The notes: generated by a model not told the origin, from the sequence alone. DNA of 64,000 nucleotides from Sphagnum compactum (GCA_965153455.1 OZ234493.1:25658213-25722212), one strand, 5' to 3'. Shown: positions 24,057 to 37,229, counted from the first letter of the stretch. Numbers and translations: made by a program.

Positions 24057-24430
24057 CCCTTCCGGTTTCACTACGACCCACAGGATCGATGGCGCGCTGA
24101 AGAACCTGTGCAGAAAAAAATTCTACGGTTTAGAGCTTCGAGCTTGAAGAGGTTGGTGGAGAGCAGCTGCTTGTCCACGGCACCATTCGAACAACAATCA
24201 CGACAGAAGAAACATTATGGAGACACACACCCATCTCACAAGTCGATGCAGAGCTGCGATTTCTTTTACACGCAACATCTTCTCGCAAGTGTGAGAGATG
24301 CTTTGGATTCTGCGCAAAGCCTTAAACCTCACAAAGACAAAAACGTCCAGCAGCGCAGTATCTAAAGCAGATCTCTCTCCGAACTCTCGCAAATAGGAGT
24401 TTCTCTCCGAGCGGTAGGTATATCTTCCGA
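24057..24430 (-). promoter_or_regulatory. Upstream region of the B3 gene
   Basis: This is the probable promoter and 5' leader of the minus-strand B3 gene, with GC content above the desert to the right. No definite motif was identified. Confidence 0.3.
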
Positions 24431-27400
24431 TGTTCTCAAGATGTCATAAAGGAGATTTTGTCAGGAGTGAGTAGGTGTGTTCTGAGAGCACAAAATTCAT
24501 CCCTGACATCATCCTTGGGACTTTGTCTCTCGGCTGCAATCTGATGAAATTTTGGAAAGCATTTGTGCTCAACCAAATGATTAGCTTCTTGTCTCCTGAG
24601 AGGACATCTGTCACACACAAAAAATGGAAAAAGATATGCTCATCTGCAAGATCCTCTCTCTCTATGCATTTTTAAAGCTTTTGTGGATCCTCCTTCCAAA
24701 TAACAATCTTCTTGTTTCCCAAGAACCACTGCACACTACTCTGTCTCATCATCCTTCAAATTGAGCCAATCTTGAAAGTCCCTTTCCAAAGTCCTCCAAA
24801 TCTTCCAAAGTCGTTAAGAGATCTAAACAGCATCTTTCTTTCACTTGAGAGATGTGATCAAGCTCCGTCTTCTGCAACCGTAAAGTTTTGGGAATTTTTT
24901 TTTAGTGTTAATTTAGGTCGCTCACCCACATGATTGTTCCCAATTTTCAAACCCCTTCCTTAATTGGGACCTTCTGAAACTGAGGAAGATCTCTTTTTCT
25001 TTCCTTTTTTTTAAGAAAATAATTTAATTTAAAAATAATAATTTATCATTTCTTCTTTTTTTAATCTCAAAATTCCTATCTTTCTTTCTTTTAATTTATT
25101 TTTGTTTTTTCATTTTAAATTTATATATTTCATTTGCTGGTTTTTAAGAAAAAATAAAATTGTATTTCTCATCTTTGTTACTTTTTTTTATCTGAATTTT
25201 TTTTAAAACATTCTTACTCACCTACTTAAGCTACATTGCCATAATTTGGCTAAATCCTTATGTGATTCAATTTTTTTGGTAACAAGATTGATCAAAATGC
25301 TTCAAGTTACAAGTTTTTTTTAAAATCACAAATGAAATGATAAGGTGAATGTTTACAACAAAAATGAAATGGTGAATGGTTCACTTGCATCAAAAAAGTA
25401 GATCAAAACATAATGCTTAAGCTCAAATGAAACAATGATGTTTGAATGGGCTTGAAATCAATATCATAGAAAACAAAGCCAAATATGGTTGACATATCTG
25501 ATAAACTTTGTGCAATGAGGATCAAAACTACACATGCACACACATAGACACTTTGCACATAAATAGAACTTGAAGCAAAAATCAAGTTCTAAAAATGTTC
25601 AAAGTTTCCATACTTGAGGTACTAATTGGAAATGCATTGTGGTTGATGCATAAACCACCAAAAACACACACTCCTAATCCTTTGACTTCTTACCAAGAAT
25701 TTAAAAAACTTATGTGAATATAGTTAATAATTTCTACACTACTAATCCCCTACTCACTTGCTCATCTCGATTTTCTCTACTGAAAACCCTCTTCTTTTGT
25801 GTACCTTACTTGCATTAACTTGCAGGACATGTAGCTTCTTTAACCTTTGGATTTTCACATCTACATTTATTACCAATGACCATATCCAACTCCTCCAAAA
25901 ACTCCTTTACACCATTAATGAAGCCATCATTGTTTATTTCTTGGCCTCTTTCATTGTTCACCTTTTGACTTCTTTCATCAACTCATCATCTATAGTTTCT
26001 TGAGGTTGAAGTTGAGGTATCACAACTGCTGATGTTTTCTGACCAATTTCAAATACTAAAACAACAAATTTCTGTTTCTTCAATGAAACATAATGTTCAA
26101 TTTTAATTTTTAAATAAGGGCCAAATGCATGTAATCTTGCCACAATAAACAATTACAAAATTAAATAACAAACAATAAAAAAATATTCATTATGGGTCTA
26201 ATTCCATAATAATTGAATTAGACCACAATTTTTTTGCACGGAGTAAAAATATAGTATGAAGCCAGGCTACAATTACTTTAAACCTTCCCCACTCTGGAAG
26301 CTAAAAACTCACAAAGAAAAGCTTTCATGTGAAGCCAATTAAATAAGATATTTTCCGTACTTTGGTGAAATCACCTTGAAGGCATTTTTCGAAAACATAA
26401 ACGTTTTAAAGCAAACCAACATCATGAAATTTTTATTGATATAGTTATGAAACACTTCTCCCATATAAACCCTTTAATATTTGATGGCACATCAGTATCA
26501 CCATTAGTAACCAACCATGACTTGTTCTCAACCTTTGTATTTTAGCATGTGTCATTGTTTGGGAAAGTTTTGTTTCAATTTGTCCTTCCTCAAATCTCAA
26601 AAAGACTATGAACTCTTTAGCAAAATCATGGAGTTTTTTTTCTTCAATATGGCCTACAAACATACACATATAAGTCTTAACATGCATTTTTATATTATAA
26701 TCCAAAAGAAAAAAAATGGCTTTAAAAATAAATTAAAAATAAAGATAGAACCTTGAAAAGGGTGTTAATTCATAAACTGGAGTATAAAGAACTCATAGGA
26801 GTTCAGGTACCAACTCTAAAAATGTTCTCTTGACATTCATCTTGCTAGTTCTTTTTTAAGTCCAATACCATGGATGTACTATTGATAACAAGAAAGACGA
26901 TACACTATTTTTTGAGCTTCTTCTCACTTGCATTCACCATCTCCATATTAGGTCATAAAGCTTAAGCATTGCCAAATGTAGTACTAGACAATAGGAATGG
27001 CCTGACATACACTCAACAAATTCCAATCAATTTAAAGCCACTAATAAGTTTACAAGTTGCATCCACATGAAAGGATAACATAATTGGACTAACCTTTAAC
27101 AACCAAATCACCACAAGTTAGTGAACAAGTATTCCCAAGTAGTGCAAATATTCCCAAACCCAAATGAAGTTCATAACTAAGATCAAAATTGTTCTTCTAC
27201 AAACATACTATAAAATGCCTATTGACAACAGAAAAGGCCAACCCAGTGACCAATTATAAGATTGAATACATAACCTAAAGGTAAATTTATATAACAATGC
27301 TAAATGGATTGTTGATTGATCACCACTACTTGCACGTTACAAGTTGATGATGCAATAAACCTAGCATGTCCATGGAAAATTATATATAGTTTAAGCTAAA

Positions 27401-29878
27401 TGTTCATTTTTTTGGTCTAAAAAATTTATTAGTCAAATTTAATAACTTCCAAAAAGTCATACCTTGCTTGTAAGAACACAATTAGTAGTAATTTATAGCC
27501 TAATGGAATTACTATTTTGTGATTTTAACCACACTATAAGGGGCCACACATGCCCCTTTAAACCACCTTTTTTTCGTTGTTTTTTTAAAAATATTTTAAA
27601 AATTGTTTTAGATTTATGTCTTTCAAAAAAAAAAATTAAAAAATTTTCTTGATATTATTATGTTAAGGTGTATGTTAAAAAATATCTTGAAATATGTCAC
27701 AAAGTTTTTTCAAATTTGTTTTTAGTGTCAAAATTGTTTTTAAGCAGTGGTTACAAATCTTTAAAAATGTAATTTACGTATTTTTCACTCATTAGATTGA
27801 TTCCAAATTTTTATGAAATGTACATAATGTATTCACAATAACATTTTATTTAAAAAAATTCTATTTATAAATTTTTAATCTCTTAACAATCCAAAATTCA
27901 AAAAATTAAGTGGTTATGATTGTTAATGGTACATGTTAGTATAACTGCACCTTTGTAGAGTACGCACTTTGACACTTCATAAGGGGCATACCTTCACACA
28001 TTGTAGACATCATGTAAGTGTCACTAGTGTTCATTTTGACAACAATAAAATGAACAAAACAATGTTGAACTATATGTTTTTGATAAAGATATACCATTTC
28101 AAATGGAACAATCATAAAATGTAACATTTTTTGTTCAAAAATGTGAATGACCAAACATGATTGATTGACTATATGATTTATTTTCTAGATTTATCTAGAG
28201 TCTATGGCTGTAAATATCATATAAAATATTTTAATAATATTTTATATCCCAATATAAGATCTTTTGGTGATCCCATCATATGACATTATTCCTATCATAG
28301 TCTGCACTTGAACATGTAACAAAGTTTCTTTGATCTCAACCAGTTAGTAACCCACATAAGGTGAATGGCGTAATCCTTTCATTAATCTCCAATGCTCCAT
28401 CCTCTTATCATAATTGTTTTAGATTGTTGCATTGCCTTGTATAAGTGATTCATGCATTAAGGTACATGGAAATTCGACTGTTCCAAACTACTAATTATAT
28501 GTTGTTCACATGATCCACTAGTTGCATTCATGAATTTCACTCATCTTGCATTCTTGTTTTTATTTTCGTCCTTGCAACTTTTTATGGAGATCATCACATC
28601 AAAGGTTGCAAGATCACAAGGAGGATCTAGAAGGAAGGAAACATGAAAAAAAAATTCTTCACATGTTTGGTTTGAGATTTCAAGGTTTTCAATGATTGGT
28701 TTTGGGAATGGGAACTTCACCGAGAGATGCAAGACAACATCATCAACTTTGTACAAAAAATCTTCATTCAAGAGAACTCATTTGTACATTTATCCCTTGC
28801 TAGGCCCCCAATTCAAGTGAGAAGAAGATCTCATACCTTTTTTTCAAGGAGGAATACATTACTTCTTTCATGATTCCTTATTTTTTCCTCAAGAGGAAAT
28901 CTGCAAGCAACAAGAAATCTATAAGTATACATGCAGAATTTTGGACCTAAATCACTTTAGAAATAAAATTTCAAAACCACAACATTGCAATTTTCCTCAA
29001 TCATTGTACCCTCATGAGACAAAGAAAAAGAAGAAGAAGAAAGCAGTAGCTTTGAAATGATTGAATTCTTGATGCTGAAAAGCTTAAGCTTCAATACTTG
29101 CAAATTCCAAAACCAAAGAACAAATAAATCCATTATTCAAAAAAGGAATTTGTTTCTCCATGTATAAGGGTAAGCATTGCATATACATTTGCAAGTAAGA
29201 AGAAAAAATCTACAAGACTATGTTTGTAGATTGAAATCTAAATCATCTTTGAGAGTTATATTTCTCGTAACGATAACACGCCAGTTAGAAGAAGATCAAC
29301 AACATCTAGAAAAACAAGAACACGAGCTTCAATTGAGAACTTGCAAATTTGCCAAAGCCAAAGATCCATGAATAGAAGTTTTCACTGCTCTTCTTACGAA
29401 GAGAACAAAAAGATTGTTAGGGCAAAAAAACAACAAGGATCTCTTTTGCAAATCTCTTGCAAACGCTTCTGCGCGAGAGAGCTCACTTACTCGCACTCGC
29501 TCGCTCGCTTGTCGTGAAACCAAACATTCTTGAAACCTTTACTTCACCACCATCACCATTCTTTCACTAGGGTAATTTACTAATTTACCGTTTCCTTCTT
29601 AGATCAAAGATAAATTCAGACCGTCCAATTATGGGCATCTCTCATCTCAGCTGTTGATTTGGATTCATTGCGTTTTTTGTTTTTACCCTATGGCAGTGGA
29701 TGTTTTTATTACCAACTTTCGCCAATTTGTTAAAAAAAAGTCTGAAAAAAGGATATTCTGTTAAAAAACCCAAGTTATTTTCCAAAAACAAAATCCCAGC
29801 CAAAAAGGAATTTTTTTCCTAAAACTTTGTCAAAATTTTGCCACAACTGACTACAACATTGAGAGGGTCGTTACGTTA
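24431..29878. other. AT-rich intergenic desert
   Basis: About 5.4 kb with long A and T runs and no supportable gene. Near 29450-29520 the sequence becomes leader-like (GCTCACTTACTCGCACTCGC), so an unrecognised minus-strand transcript could start there, but no coding frame follows. Two loose copies of an ACTTGCAAATT plus CCAAAG phrase lie near 29095 and 29340. Confidence 0.5.
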
Positions 29879-29960
29879 TTTCTACTTTCATATTTTCAAT
29901 ATCGCCAAATTTGGCAAAATACTATTATGGATGATCGCCAAGTAAGCAACATCATAAAAT
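29879..29960 (+). repeat. Solo terminal repeat of the local MITE family
   Basis: TTTCTACTTTCATATTTTCA followed by GCCAAATTTGGC and TTATGGATGATCGCCA matches the end of the element at 53211-53609 over about 80 bases. No inverted partner was found within 1 kb, so this is a solo or broken copy, about 650 bp before the trihelix gene. Confidence 0.7.
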
Positions 29961-30612
29961 TGGAAAAAAAATTCACTGCCCTGTGGCTGGCCGCTAGACA
30001 GATTTACTTTTACTTGCGTGAAAAAACAAGTTACCGACTCCCCTCTGCTCGCGTTGCATTTGCCTTTGCCTTTTCCTGCTCCCCTTGTTGTTGGGAATTG
30101 TGGAGTTTTCCAGCTTTCCAGCTGCCGCTGCTTCTACGGTGTCTTGTTTTTCTCCTCGTCGTTGTGGGAGCGATTGTGAGTGGGGTTTGTTTGGTTTTTT
30201 TTTTTTTTTTGGTTGTTTCTGTAGGTGCTTTTGAGTACTTTGGAATGATCTATTGCTTGCATGCTGATAGGGTCCTTTTTTGGCTTCAGGATTTTGAAGG
30301 TTATGATATGATGATGTAGGAGTTTAGAGAAGTAATTCAGGATGGGGATTTAACTTGATGAGAGATTTGCAGGAGGGAGAGACAGAGACAGAAACATAGA
30401 GAGAGAGAGAGGAGTGGAAAGAGTTTTAATGGATTTGGGGTTGGGGTTTTGCTTGGGTGAGGAAGATGAAGTCTAGGTGGAAAGGTGTTGTAGTGGGGTG
30501 GGGTGGGGGTGTGGAAGGGGAATGATGGGTTGGGGGGTTTTCTGGTGATGGGTTGATTTTTTTATAAAAATTCGGTCTGTAAAGTGATTGTGTTTGAATT
30601 TTTTTGAAAATC
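29961..30612 (+). promoter_or_regulatory. Upstream region of the trihelix gene
   Basis: The probable promoter and leader contain a GAGAGAGAGAGAGG tract near 30400-30412 and G/T-rich sequence at 30430-30540. The open frame at 29927-30319 is interrupted by poly-T and has no family likeness, so I do not call it a gene. Confidence 0.4.
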
Positions 30613-31611
30613 ATGGCTGCTGCAAATGCAAGACCACAATTGTCAGAGAGCTCACAAGCATTAAATTTCCAGAGGGAGAATTGGAATTCGGAAGAGATAA
30701 AGGCTCTGGTGGATGTGTGGGGAGATGCTTACATGAAGATCAAGAGAGGGAACCTCACCAACAAGCATTGGTCTGACATTACACAACAAATCAATTCACA
30801 GTTGAACACAAATCGCAGTGAGAAGCAAGTGCGCAACAAAGTGGATACAATTAAGAAGAGGTACAAGAGAGAGAAAGGTAAGAGATCCCGAACTGGGGAG
30901 GTGAAATCCACTTGGGAGTATTTTGACAGGGTAGATCTGCTGCTAGGCTGCACCCTGAAGAATGCAGCGACCCCGCAATTAGGTTTGAGTGGTGGTGCAG
31001 ACCTCAAATTGGGCTCAGAGATTCCGAATTTGAAGGAGAGACAAACCCCTGCTGTTGCTCCTGCAGCACCAAACCCTAATGTTGCAGTGAAAGTGAGTTC
31101 AGAGCATGGGAGCTTGGATGGAAGCATGGATTCAGGGAATGAAAGTGCATCTGAAGAGCGCTCAAGCTCACCTCCGATTGGATTCAATACCTTTGCGACT
31201 CCTCGTACTCAGGACTGTGGCATTCCAGGTGGTTACATTCCGAAAGAAGAGGGTAGGATGAAAGGAAAGAGAAAGAGGCTAAAATCCAGCAGTCAATTCA
31301 ATTCTGTGGCAGAAAGTATCCAACTGTTTGGGGATGCTCTTTTCAAAATTGAGCAGATGAAGTTGGAGCTAGGCCGAGATTTGGAGGAGAGACGGATGCA
31401 GATGGCCAAAGATATGGAAAATAGACGCCTTGAACTGGCAGAAAGACATCTGCAAAGGAAGGAAGCAATGGAAGAGAGACGCATGCAAAGAAAAGAAGCT
31501 ATGGAAGAGCGTAGAAGGGAAATGCAGATTGCATTAATGCGAATGAAATTGGAGTTTGCAAGCAAGAAAGGAAAGCTCACTGATGATGAGTATGAACAAG
31601 CAAGTGAGTGA
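30613..31611 (+). CDS. Trihelix (Myb/SANT-like) transcription factor with C-terminal coiled coil
   Basis: The intronless frame encodes 332 residues from the ATG at 30613 (an in-frame TTG precedes it but is not a plant start). The trihelix domain is at residues 23-113: WNSEEIKALVDVWGDAY, GNLTNKHWSDITQQIN, SEKQVRNKVDTIKKRYKREK, then STWEYFDRVDLLLG. Tryptophans at 24, 36 and 53 mark the three helices, and the W-x-x-F-x-x-V/M-D segment is the fourth amphipathic helix seen in plant SIP1-type trihelix proteins. A basic GKRKRLKSS stretch near residue 217 is a likely nuclear signal. Residues about 230-325 are Glu/Arg/Met-rich with repeated KEAMEERR, a likely dimerising coiled coil. It would act as a nuclear DNA-binding regulator; targets cannot be read from sequence. 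Confidence 0.9.
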   Translation: MAAANARPQLSESSQALNFQRENWNSEEIKALVDVWGDAYMKIKRGNLTNKHWSDITQQINSQLNTNRSEKQVRNKVDTIKKRYKREKGKRSRTGEVKSTWEYFDRVDLLLGCTLKNAATPQLGLSGGADLKLGSEIPNLKERQTPAVAPAAPNPNVAVKVSSEHGSLDGSMDSGNESASEERSSSPPIGFNTFATPRTQDCGIPGGYIPKEEGRMKGKRKRLKSSSQFNSVAESIQLFGDALFKIEQMKLELGRDLEERRMQMAKDMENRRLELAERHLQRKEAMEERRMQRKEAMEERRREMQIALMRMKLEFASKKGKLTDDEYEQASE

Positions 31612-34600
31612 CAGGCACCATAAACCTTTAGCATGAGTCTTGGAAGGTGTTCTATGATGCAGATGGCAGAATGTGTTCCTGTGCCTTGTAAAGAGTTTAT
31701 TCTCTTCTGTCTAAGGAATGTTATTTGGCTGCCCAGCTCAATGGACTGTCTGCTCTAGTTATTCAAAGATTCCTCTTGCTTTCAGGTTTGGTGTTGTTCC
31801 AATTGTCCAGTTCTCTTCTAAGACCAAATCTTGTGCAAACTTGCAGAGAGTGTACAAGAAGCAACGAAGCTTATCCCAAGCAGATCTGCCGACATGACCA
31901 AAAATCAATCAAAAGGTAGTGTATGTGAACCAGCAGGTAATGGGCAAGCCATGACAAAACATGTCTCAGGCTTACCTGCAGAGGTTGCTACACGTGCATC
32001 AAATGCCATCTGATGAAAACTTGCAAATATTGCAAGACACAAACAATCATTTGCAATGCTGTAAGGCATGCAGCTGCAGGTAGTGATAGGGTAATGATTG
32101 AATCAAGTGACAAAACACACAGCATGATGACAATTTCATTTTTAGGGTTGAACTCAAGCATCTTGTGGCCAGGCAGGCACACAAGTTGTGTTCATGTTGC
32201 ATTGGGAAAGGCTTGATATATTAGTCATAAGTTTGAAATGTTTCAGTAGTCCTGGGACAGGTTAGAGTGATTCAGATCATGAGACCTATCAGATGTATAT
32301 TAATATATGTACTGTGAAGTCATGCTTTTGTGGGTGGTCAAAATTGGGATATGTCTACCCACTGCATGGCTCCGATTGAGAATGTAAAGACTTTCTTAGT
32401 ATCACATGACTAGTTGCACTGGTGATACCATGTCAGATTTGGCACTCTCGATTGATGTTGCATTTTTACATCCCTCTTTATTCATACACCCTACTTGCCC
32501 TTCCAATTGTATCTTGCTATTAAATTCAACCAACTAATTCTGAAATTTGAGCTTTCTGAAGTTCTGAAACCCCCATCTTTTTGACATCATATGTGAAAAG
32601 TGAAGTGTGGGCACTTTCATTCACGTACAAAGCTGAACATTTGTAGAAACTGGTGAGTGGGGAGCAGACATTTGCCTGTGACTTTTCGAAGCGTTGGGCT
32701 AGAGATTCTGAGAGATTGAGGTTCACCTATTTTGCAGGTGTCACTGAATTACATGGAGTCCAAAGTTGAGTCTTATATCAAAATTCGCAAGCTTTTTGTG
32801 ATTGTATATGCCTGGCTTCCTCACATTATTACATGCTACTGGATTGGTGCCCAACACTGCTGAAACTAACCAAGTCAAACACATGAAAACATGCACACAA
32901 ATCAGTGCAACAGTGTGAGGCACACTTGATGTCAGTTTTTCTGTTTTCATTTTGTTTGGGCTTGGATTCTCACAAGTTTCAGAGGTGAGTTTGATTTTGT
33001 AACACCAAAGATGAGACTCCATAGACACACATCTCCCAAACTCAAAATAACTGGAACCTCCATTGACATTGAACTGGGTTCTAATCACAAAACAAATCCC
33101 ACAAAACATTAATGTTCTGCAATAAAAACCTGTTTAACATAAGTGCTGCATTTGCAACAAATTGGTGAAAAACTCATGGAATTGGAGCATGACTGGGTTG
33201 ATTGTACAATGCATGCATGTTGACAGCAAGGTCAGACTTACTCAGATGCCCAGATGATGAAGAATCATGAGAAGATTGACACTCAAAAGTGTATGATCAT
33301 CAATTCCATCATGAAATCACAGTGACTAGCTGCCACTACTCCCCACTGACATCACCAGCTCTCAACACGTGTCGATCATTTTCTAATTATCTGCTTAAAA
33401 TTTCTGTCAAACATGTGTACAGAACTCTGAGTCCTGAGTTTGTGTCACATTTCTGCAAACAACAGAAAGACTGTGGACAGGCTAAAATTCAAGAGACAGT
33501 GCTAAACAAAAAAGCTAAATGGTGTCCCCATTCAAGCTGCAACAAGCTTGTGAGTGTCAGTTTTATTTCAATTTAGCTTGTCCCTGTACAAACAGGCATC
33601 TAAGCCCGAGGTATAGAGAGGCTTACATAGCAGATAGTGGTTGGGTCCTCTTGTACCCTGGACATATCAGTTAACCACACCACTGGTGACTGCTTGGATA
33701 CAATATATTCACTCCATATAGAACAGCTGACAGTGGCAAAAAACTGGCTGACTACAAAACTTCCAATGCCTACTTGATAATCCCATACAACCTAATACTT
33801 GGAAAGTGGACATAAATCTAAACTTATTAGCTGGATCATCAAGGAAAGAGAGCTGATTTCACAAACATCTCTTTGAAGATACCCATGAGAATGTTTCCTT
33901 TGTCTCAGACCACAGGTGTCCCTCATGTTGTAATCCAAACTCTGCAACAACCACATCTGCAGCCACAACCTGGCAACTGCCTACTTGAAACCCCAGAGAG
34001 AAGGGCTCAAGGAGAAAACTTATCTTGTATGGAACTGGAACAGAAGTGAATTGCCAGAGGAAGCCTCCAGGAAACTTGCAAATGTACTTTGCCTACAACA
34101 TGATATGTCCATCAACATGCATCTGGACGAGGACTGCCGATGATCATATTTTCAAGAGGTGGATGTGTCCCATGATTGGTAGGAGCCCCCTGGTACACAA
34201 CTAGTAGTATTCTTCCTCCTGTGATACATGTTGGAACAACATCACTGTAACAAGGACAACAAAAAATGATGCAAACTCAATCCACATTGCACCTGACTCT
34301 ATAAGCTGTGCATGCCTCAAGATTGCTGGAATTGCAATGCTTCCCACTGCCGAAAACCCTGTCAAGAACTTGGCTGCATCTGCCCAGCTGTTTCATCCCA
34401 CAGCAAAAATGAAATCAGGTATACATACTCTCTCTCTTGCTGACCAATCTTAACTACTGTCTTACTAACTGAGGACAGTCCTCTGGCTCCAAGAGAAACT
34501 CAGTAGTGTACTCATTCAAGCTGCAACAAGTTTGTGTGGGTAAGCTTCATTTCATTAAACTACCCTGTACAAGCAAACATCTACGCCTGGGGCATAGAGA

Positions 34601-36254
34601 AGTCTACAGAGTAGTGATTGGGGCCTCCTATACCGTGAAAATATCCTTGATACACACCACTGGTGACTAATTGGATACAATATGTCCACTTTAGCCAGTG
34701 GAAAACATTCCTACAATATTGGAAAGAAAAATCCACAATAACTCTGTAAAGGTAACCATTGTGTCAGTTCTGGGCATATACCACTGAAGGACAAGGTCAG
34801 GACAGTGCTTACTCATCACCACCGTTGACAGAAATGAAATCAGAGGAACTTGTATTCCCAAAGAACAAACAAGGCATAGGTACCAGAATGTACATGAGCA
34901 CTGCACATCACACAAGCCATTCAGATTATCTCTGAGCTCTCAACAGGAATTGAAGTATATCCAATCACACAACCTATTGAGTCCCTCTCTCGACTCCTCA
35001 CAAGCATATAGCATTCTGACACACCCAGGCCAATTGCTATGAAGCAGCATATGAGAATGAGAGAGGAAGTTACAATGCCACATTGCACATGTATTCTGTC
35101 CAAATAGAATGAAGTTGAGAAAATCAAAACCCTTGCAGGAGAATTCTGTACTTAGATGGACTGTCAACAATTTTACCTGTAAGCATCGGCCACCAGTTAT
35201 TATACAAAGCACATCCCTGTTTCACACCCCACACCTTGTAAACAGATGAGATTCAATATTCCAAGCTGGAATAACATGGAAGAAAGAGTAAGCTGATGAA
35301 TTCCTAAGATCATGACCTCAGACTTCAAAGCTCTCCTGTGCATCAACTTCAATACTGAGCCACAAGTTAGACCAGGACCCAATTTTTTTTTTCAAAGGTA
35401 AAAATCTGAGCAAAAACATACCAGAATCTGCAACAAAATGCCCACAGAAAGCAGGAACGCCAATCCAGCCAATCTGCATGGGCCCAAGCAACCATTACCA
35501 TAAGCTCCCCAGTCTGCCATGGCCCCTCACTCTATACCGGTCCTAGATACATTCCTTGCTTTGGCCTGGGCTGGAATAACTCACACTGCTCCACAAATTC
35601 CATCCCCATTTGCCATCCCATCGCCAGCCCAGTGCAACCACCACGATCACACAACATGCATTCAAAACAACCCACAGACTATCTCATTAGGGTATTAACA
35701 AGCTTGTGTGAAATTGACAACATAGGGATTATACCCAGTTGGGCTATTTCTTGGTAATGAGAAGTCAGACATCAGCTCTCTGGATTGATTGAGCAACATG
35801 GACGACAAGCTGTTTCTTGTATGCAGAAGTATGATTTCTTCAATAACAAACTAATTAAGGTTTCACAGCAACACAACTCAAAAAACCCTAATCGACCTAG
35901 ATTCAACTGATCCGGGAAAACACAACCACGGAACGAAACCCCACCATCCCCTCCTTCCTTCTTCCATCCCATTCTTCTTTCGAAGGAAGTAAACAAAAAA
36001 CCTACAGAATAGAATAAGATGTAGAGTTTTGACTCAGAAGCTGCAACAACTGCACAGCACGAAATTCGGCCCCCCCAAAAAAAAACAACAAACAAATACC
36101 GCACACGCGAACACACACACACGAGGAGACGGGCCATGTTCTTCCTCACCTTGAAATGACAGGGCCATGTACTGCAACCTCCTCGTTGGGTGATAGGAGA
36201 AGGCTGGTGGGACGTGCTGTCGGAAGTTGAGGAGAGAGAGAGAAGCGAGCGAGC
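31612..36254. other. Unresolved region, possible non-coding or spliced transcript
   Basis: About 4.6 kb less AT-rich than the deserts. The start may be a spliced 3' UTR of the trihelix gene. On the minus strand a well-formed donor (CAAG followed by GTGAGG) at about 36145-36154 suggests a transcript starting near 36250 and running left. I could not join any coding exons to it. The frame at 35772-36293 has no family likeness. A diverged direct duplication inside is listed separately. Confidence 0.4.
33529..34703. repeat. Diverged direct duplication (33529-33740 and 34513-34703)
   Basis: The two segments share CATTCAAGCTGCAACAAG at their left end, then CCCTGTACAA, a CATAGAGA-type phrase, CACACCACTGGTGACT, TTGGATACAATAT and CAGTGG. 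They are offset by 984 bases and contain insertions and deletions, so the duplication is old. Confidence 0.75.
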
Positions 36255-36690
36255 AAAGGTGTGCGTGCGATAAAGAGGCCACAAAAGTGGCACAGGAGTT
36301 TTACGCGAAGCGCGGGGAGAGAAACAGAGAGCGAAGGGGGCGTGCTACAAAGAGGCCACAAAAGTGGCGCAGCAGTTTCACGCGAAGCGGGAGGAGAGAG
36401 AGAAGGTGTGCGTGCGAAAAAGAGGCCACAAAAGTGGCGAAGGAGTTTTACGCCAAGCGCGGGGAGAGACACAGAGAGCGAAGGGGGGCGTGTACAAAGA
36501 GGCCACAAAAGTGGCGCACAACTTTTACGCGAAGCGGGAGGGGAGAGACACAGCAAAGGTGCGCGTGCGAAAAAGAGGCCACAAAAGTGGCGCACCACTT
36601 TTACGCGAAACGGGAGGAGAGAAGAGAGCAAAGGTTTGCGTGCGAGAAAGAGGCCACAAAAGTGGTGCAGCAGTTTCATCAAATTCAGAT
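36255..36690. repeat. Six-copy ~75-bp minisatellite carrying a small palindrome
   Basis: Six units contain AAAGAGGCCACAAAAGTGG, starting near 36272, 36348, 36419, 36497, 36572 and 36647 (steps about 71-78). Each includes GCCAC-AAAA-GTGGC, able to form a 5-bp stem with a four-base loop, and most end with TTTTACGCGAAGC followed by purine-rich GGGAGGAGAGAG. Units alternate between two subtypes at the 5' edge (GTGCGTGCGAAAAAG and GGGGGCGTGTACAAAG). The block is much richer in GC than its flanks. Confidence 0.9.
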
Positions 36691-37149
36691 ATGCAAATTG
36701 GGGTCCCTGCAGCATATTGCACTACACAAAATGCAAGTGATATTTTCCAATCTTGACTTTACTTAGAGGAGCTAATAAGCAAAATTTCGAACAAGGTGGG
36801 TGCCGAAAAGATCACTATGTGAATGAAGAACACAAATTGCAAAACTAGTTCCAAATGAAATGGATTATGACAGGGAACGAGGAGTCCAATTTTCAACATT
36901 GGGTAAGTTAGTTAGGGTCCACCAAGAGAGAGATGGAGAGTTCCATCAGTTTTAGAAGCAAGCTGACATTGAGAATTTAGAGCAGCAAAATATTATGCAT
37001 ATTGTTGGAGGAGATGTGAATTTAGCTAGCATCCACTTCCACCCAGATTGTAAACAAATTGCCAATTTCAATTTAAAAAAAAGAAACTTTGCCAATTCCT
37101 ATGCATGGCTCAAGTAGGTAGCCAAATATATATAAGGATGTTTAATTTA

Positions 37150-37229
37150 TTTTTTCCCCTTTCATGTATTTTGTTAAAGCCAAATTTGGCTAAATCAGCT
37201 TATGGATGATAGCCACCTCGGCTACATCA
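37150..37229 (+). repeat. Solo terminal repeat of the local MITE family
   Basis: CCCCTTTCATGTATTTTG, then GCCAAATTTGGCTAAATCAG and TTATGGATGATAGCCACCTC up to GCTACATCAC, matches the terminal repeat of the element at 53211-53609. No inverted partner was found nearby. Confidence 0.7.

Noticed and set aside
29927-30319. 130-codon gene before the trihelix gene
   Set aside because: It begins inside a transposon end and its hydrophobic stretch is made by poly-T; no similarity.
35772-36293. 173-codon minus-strand gene
   Set aside because: It overlaps the minisatellite and a probable splice donor; composition is erratic and no family is recognised.
36227-36766. 179-codon repeat protein on the plus strand (and 189 codons on the minus strand)
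   Set aside because: Frames stay open because of the GC-rich repeat. Unit lengths are not multiples of three, so the repeated peptide changes frame from unit to unit.
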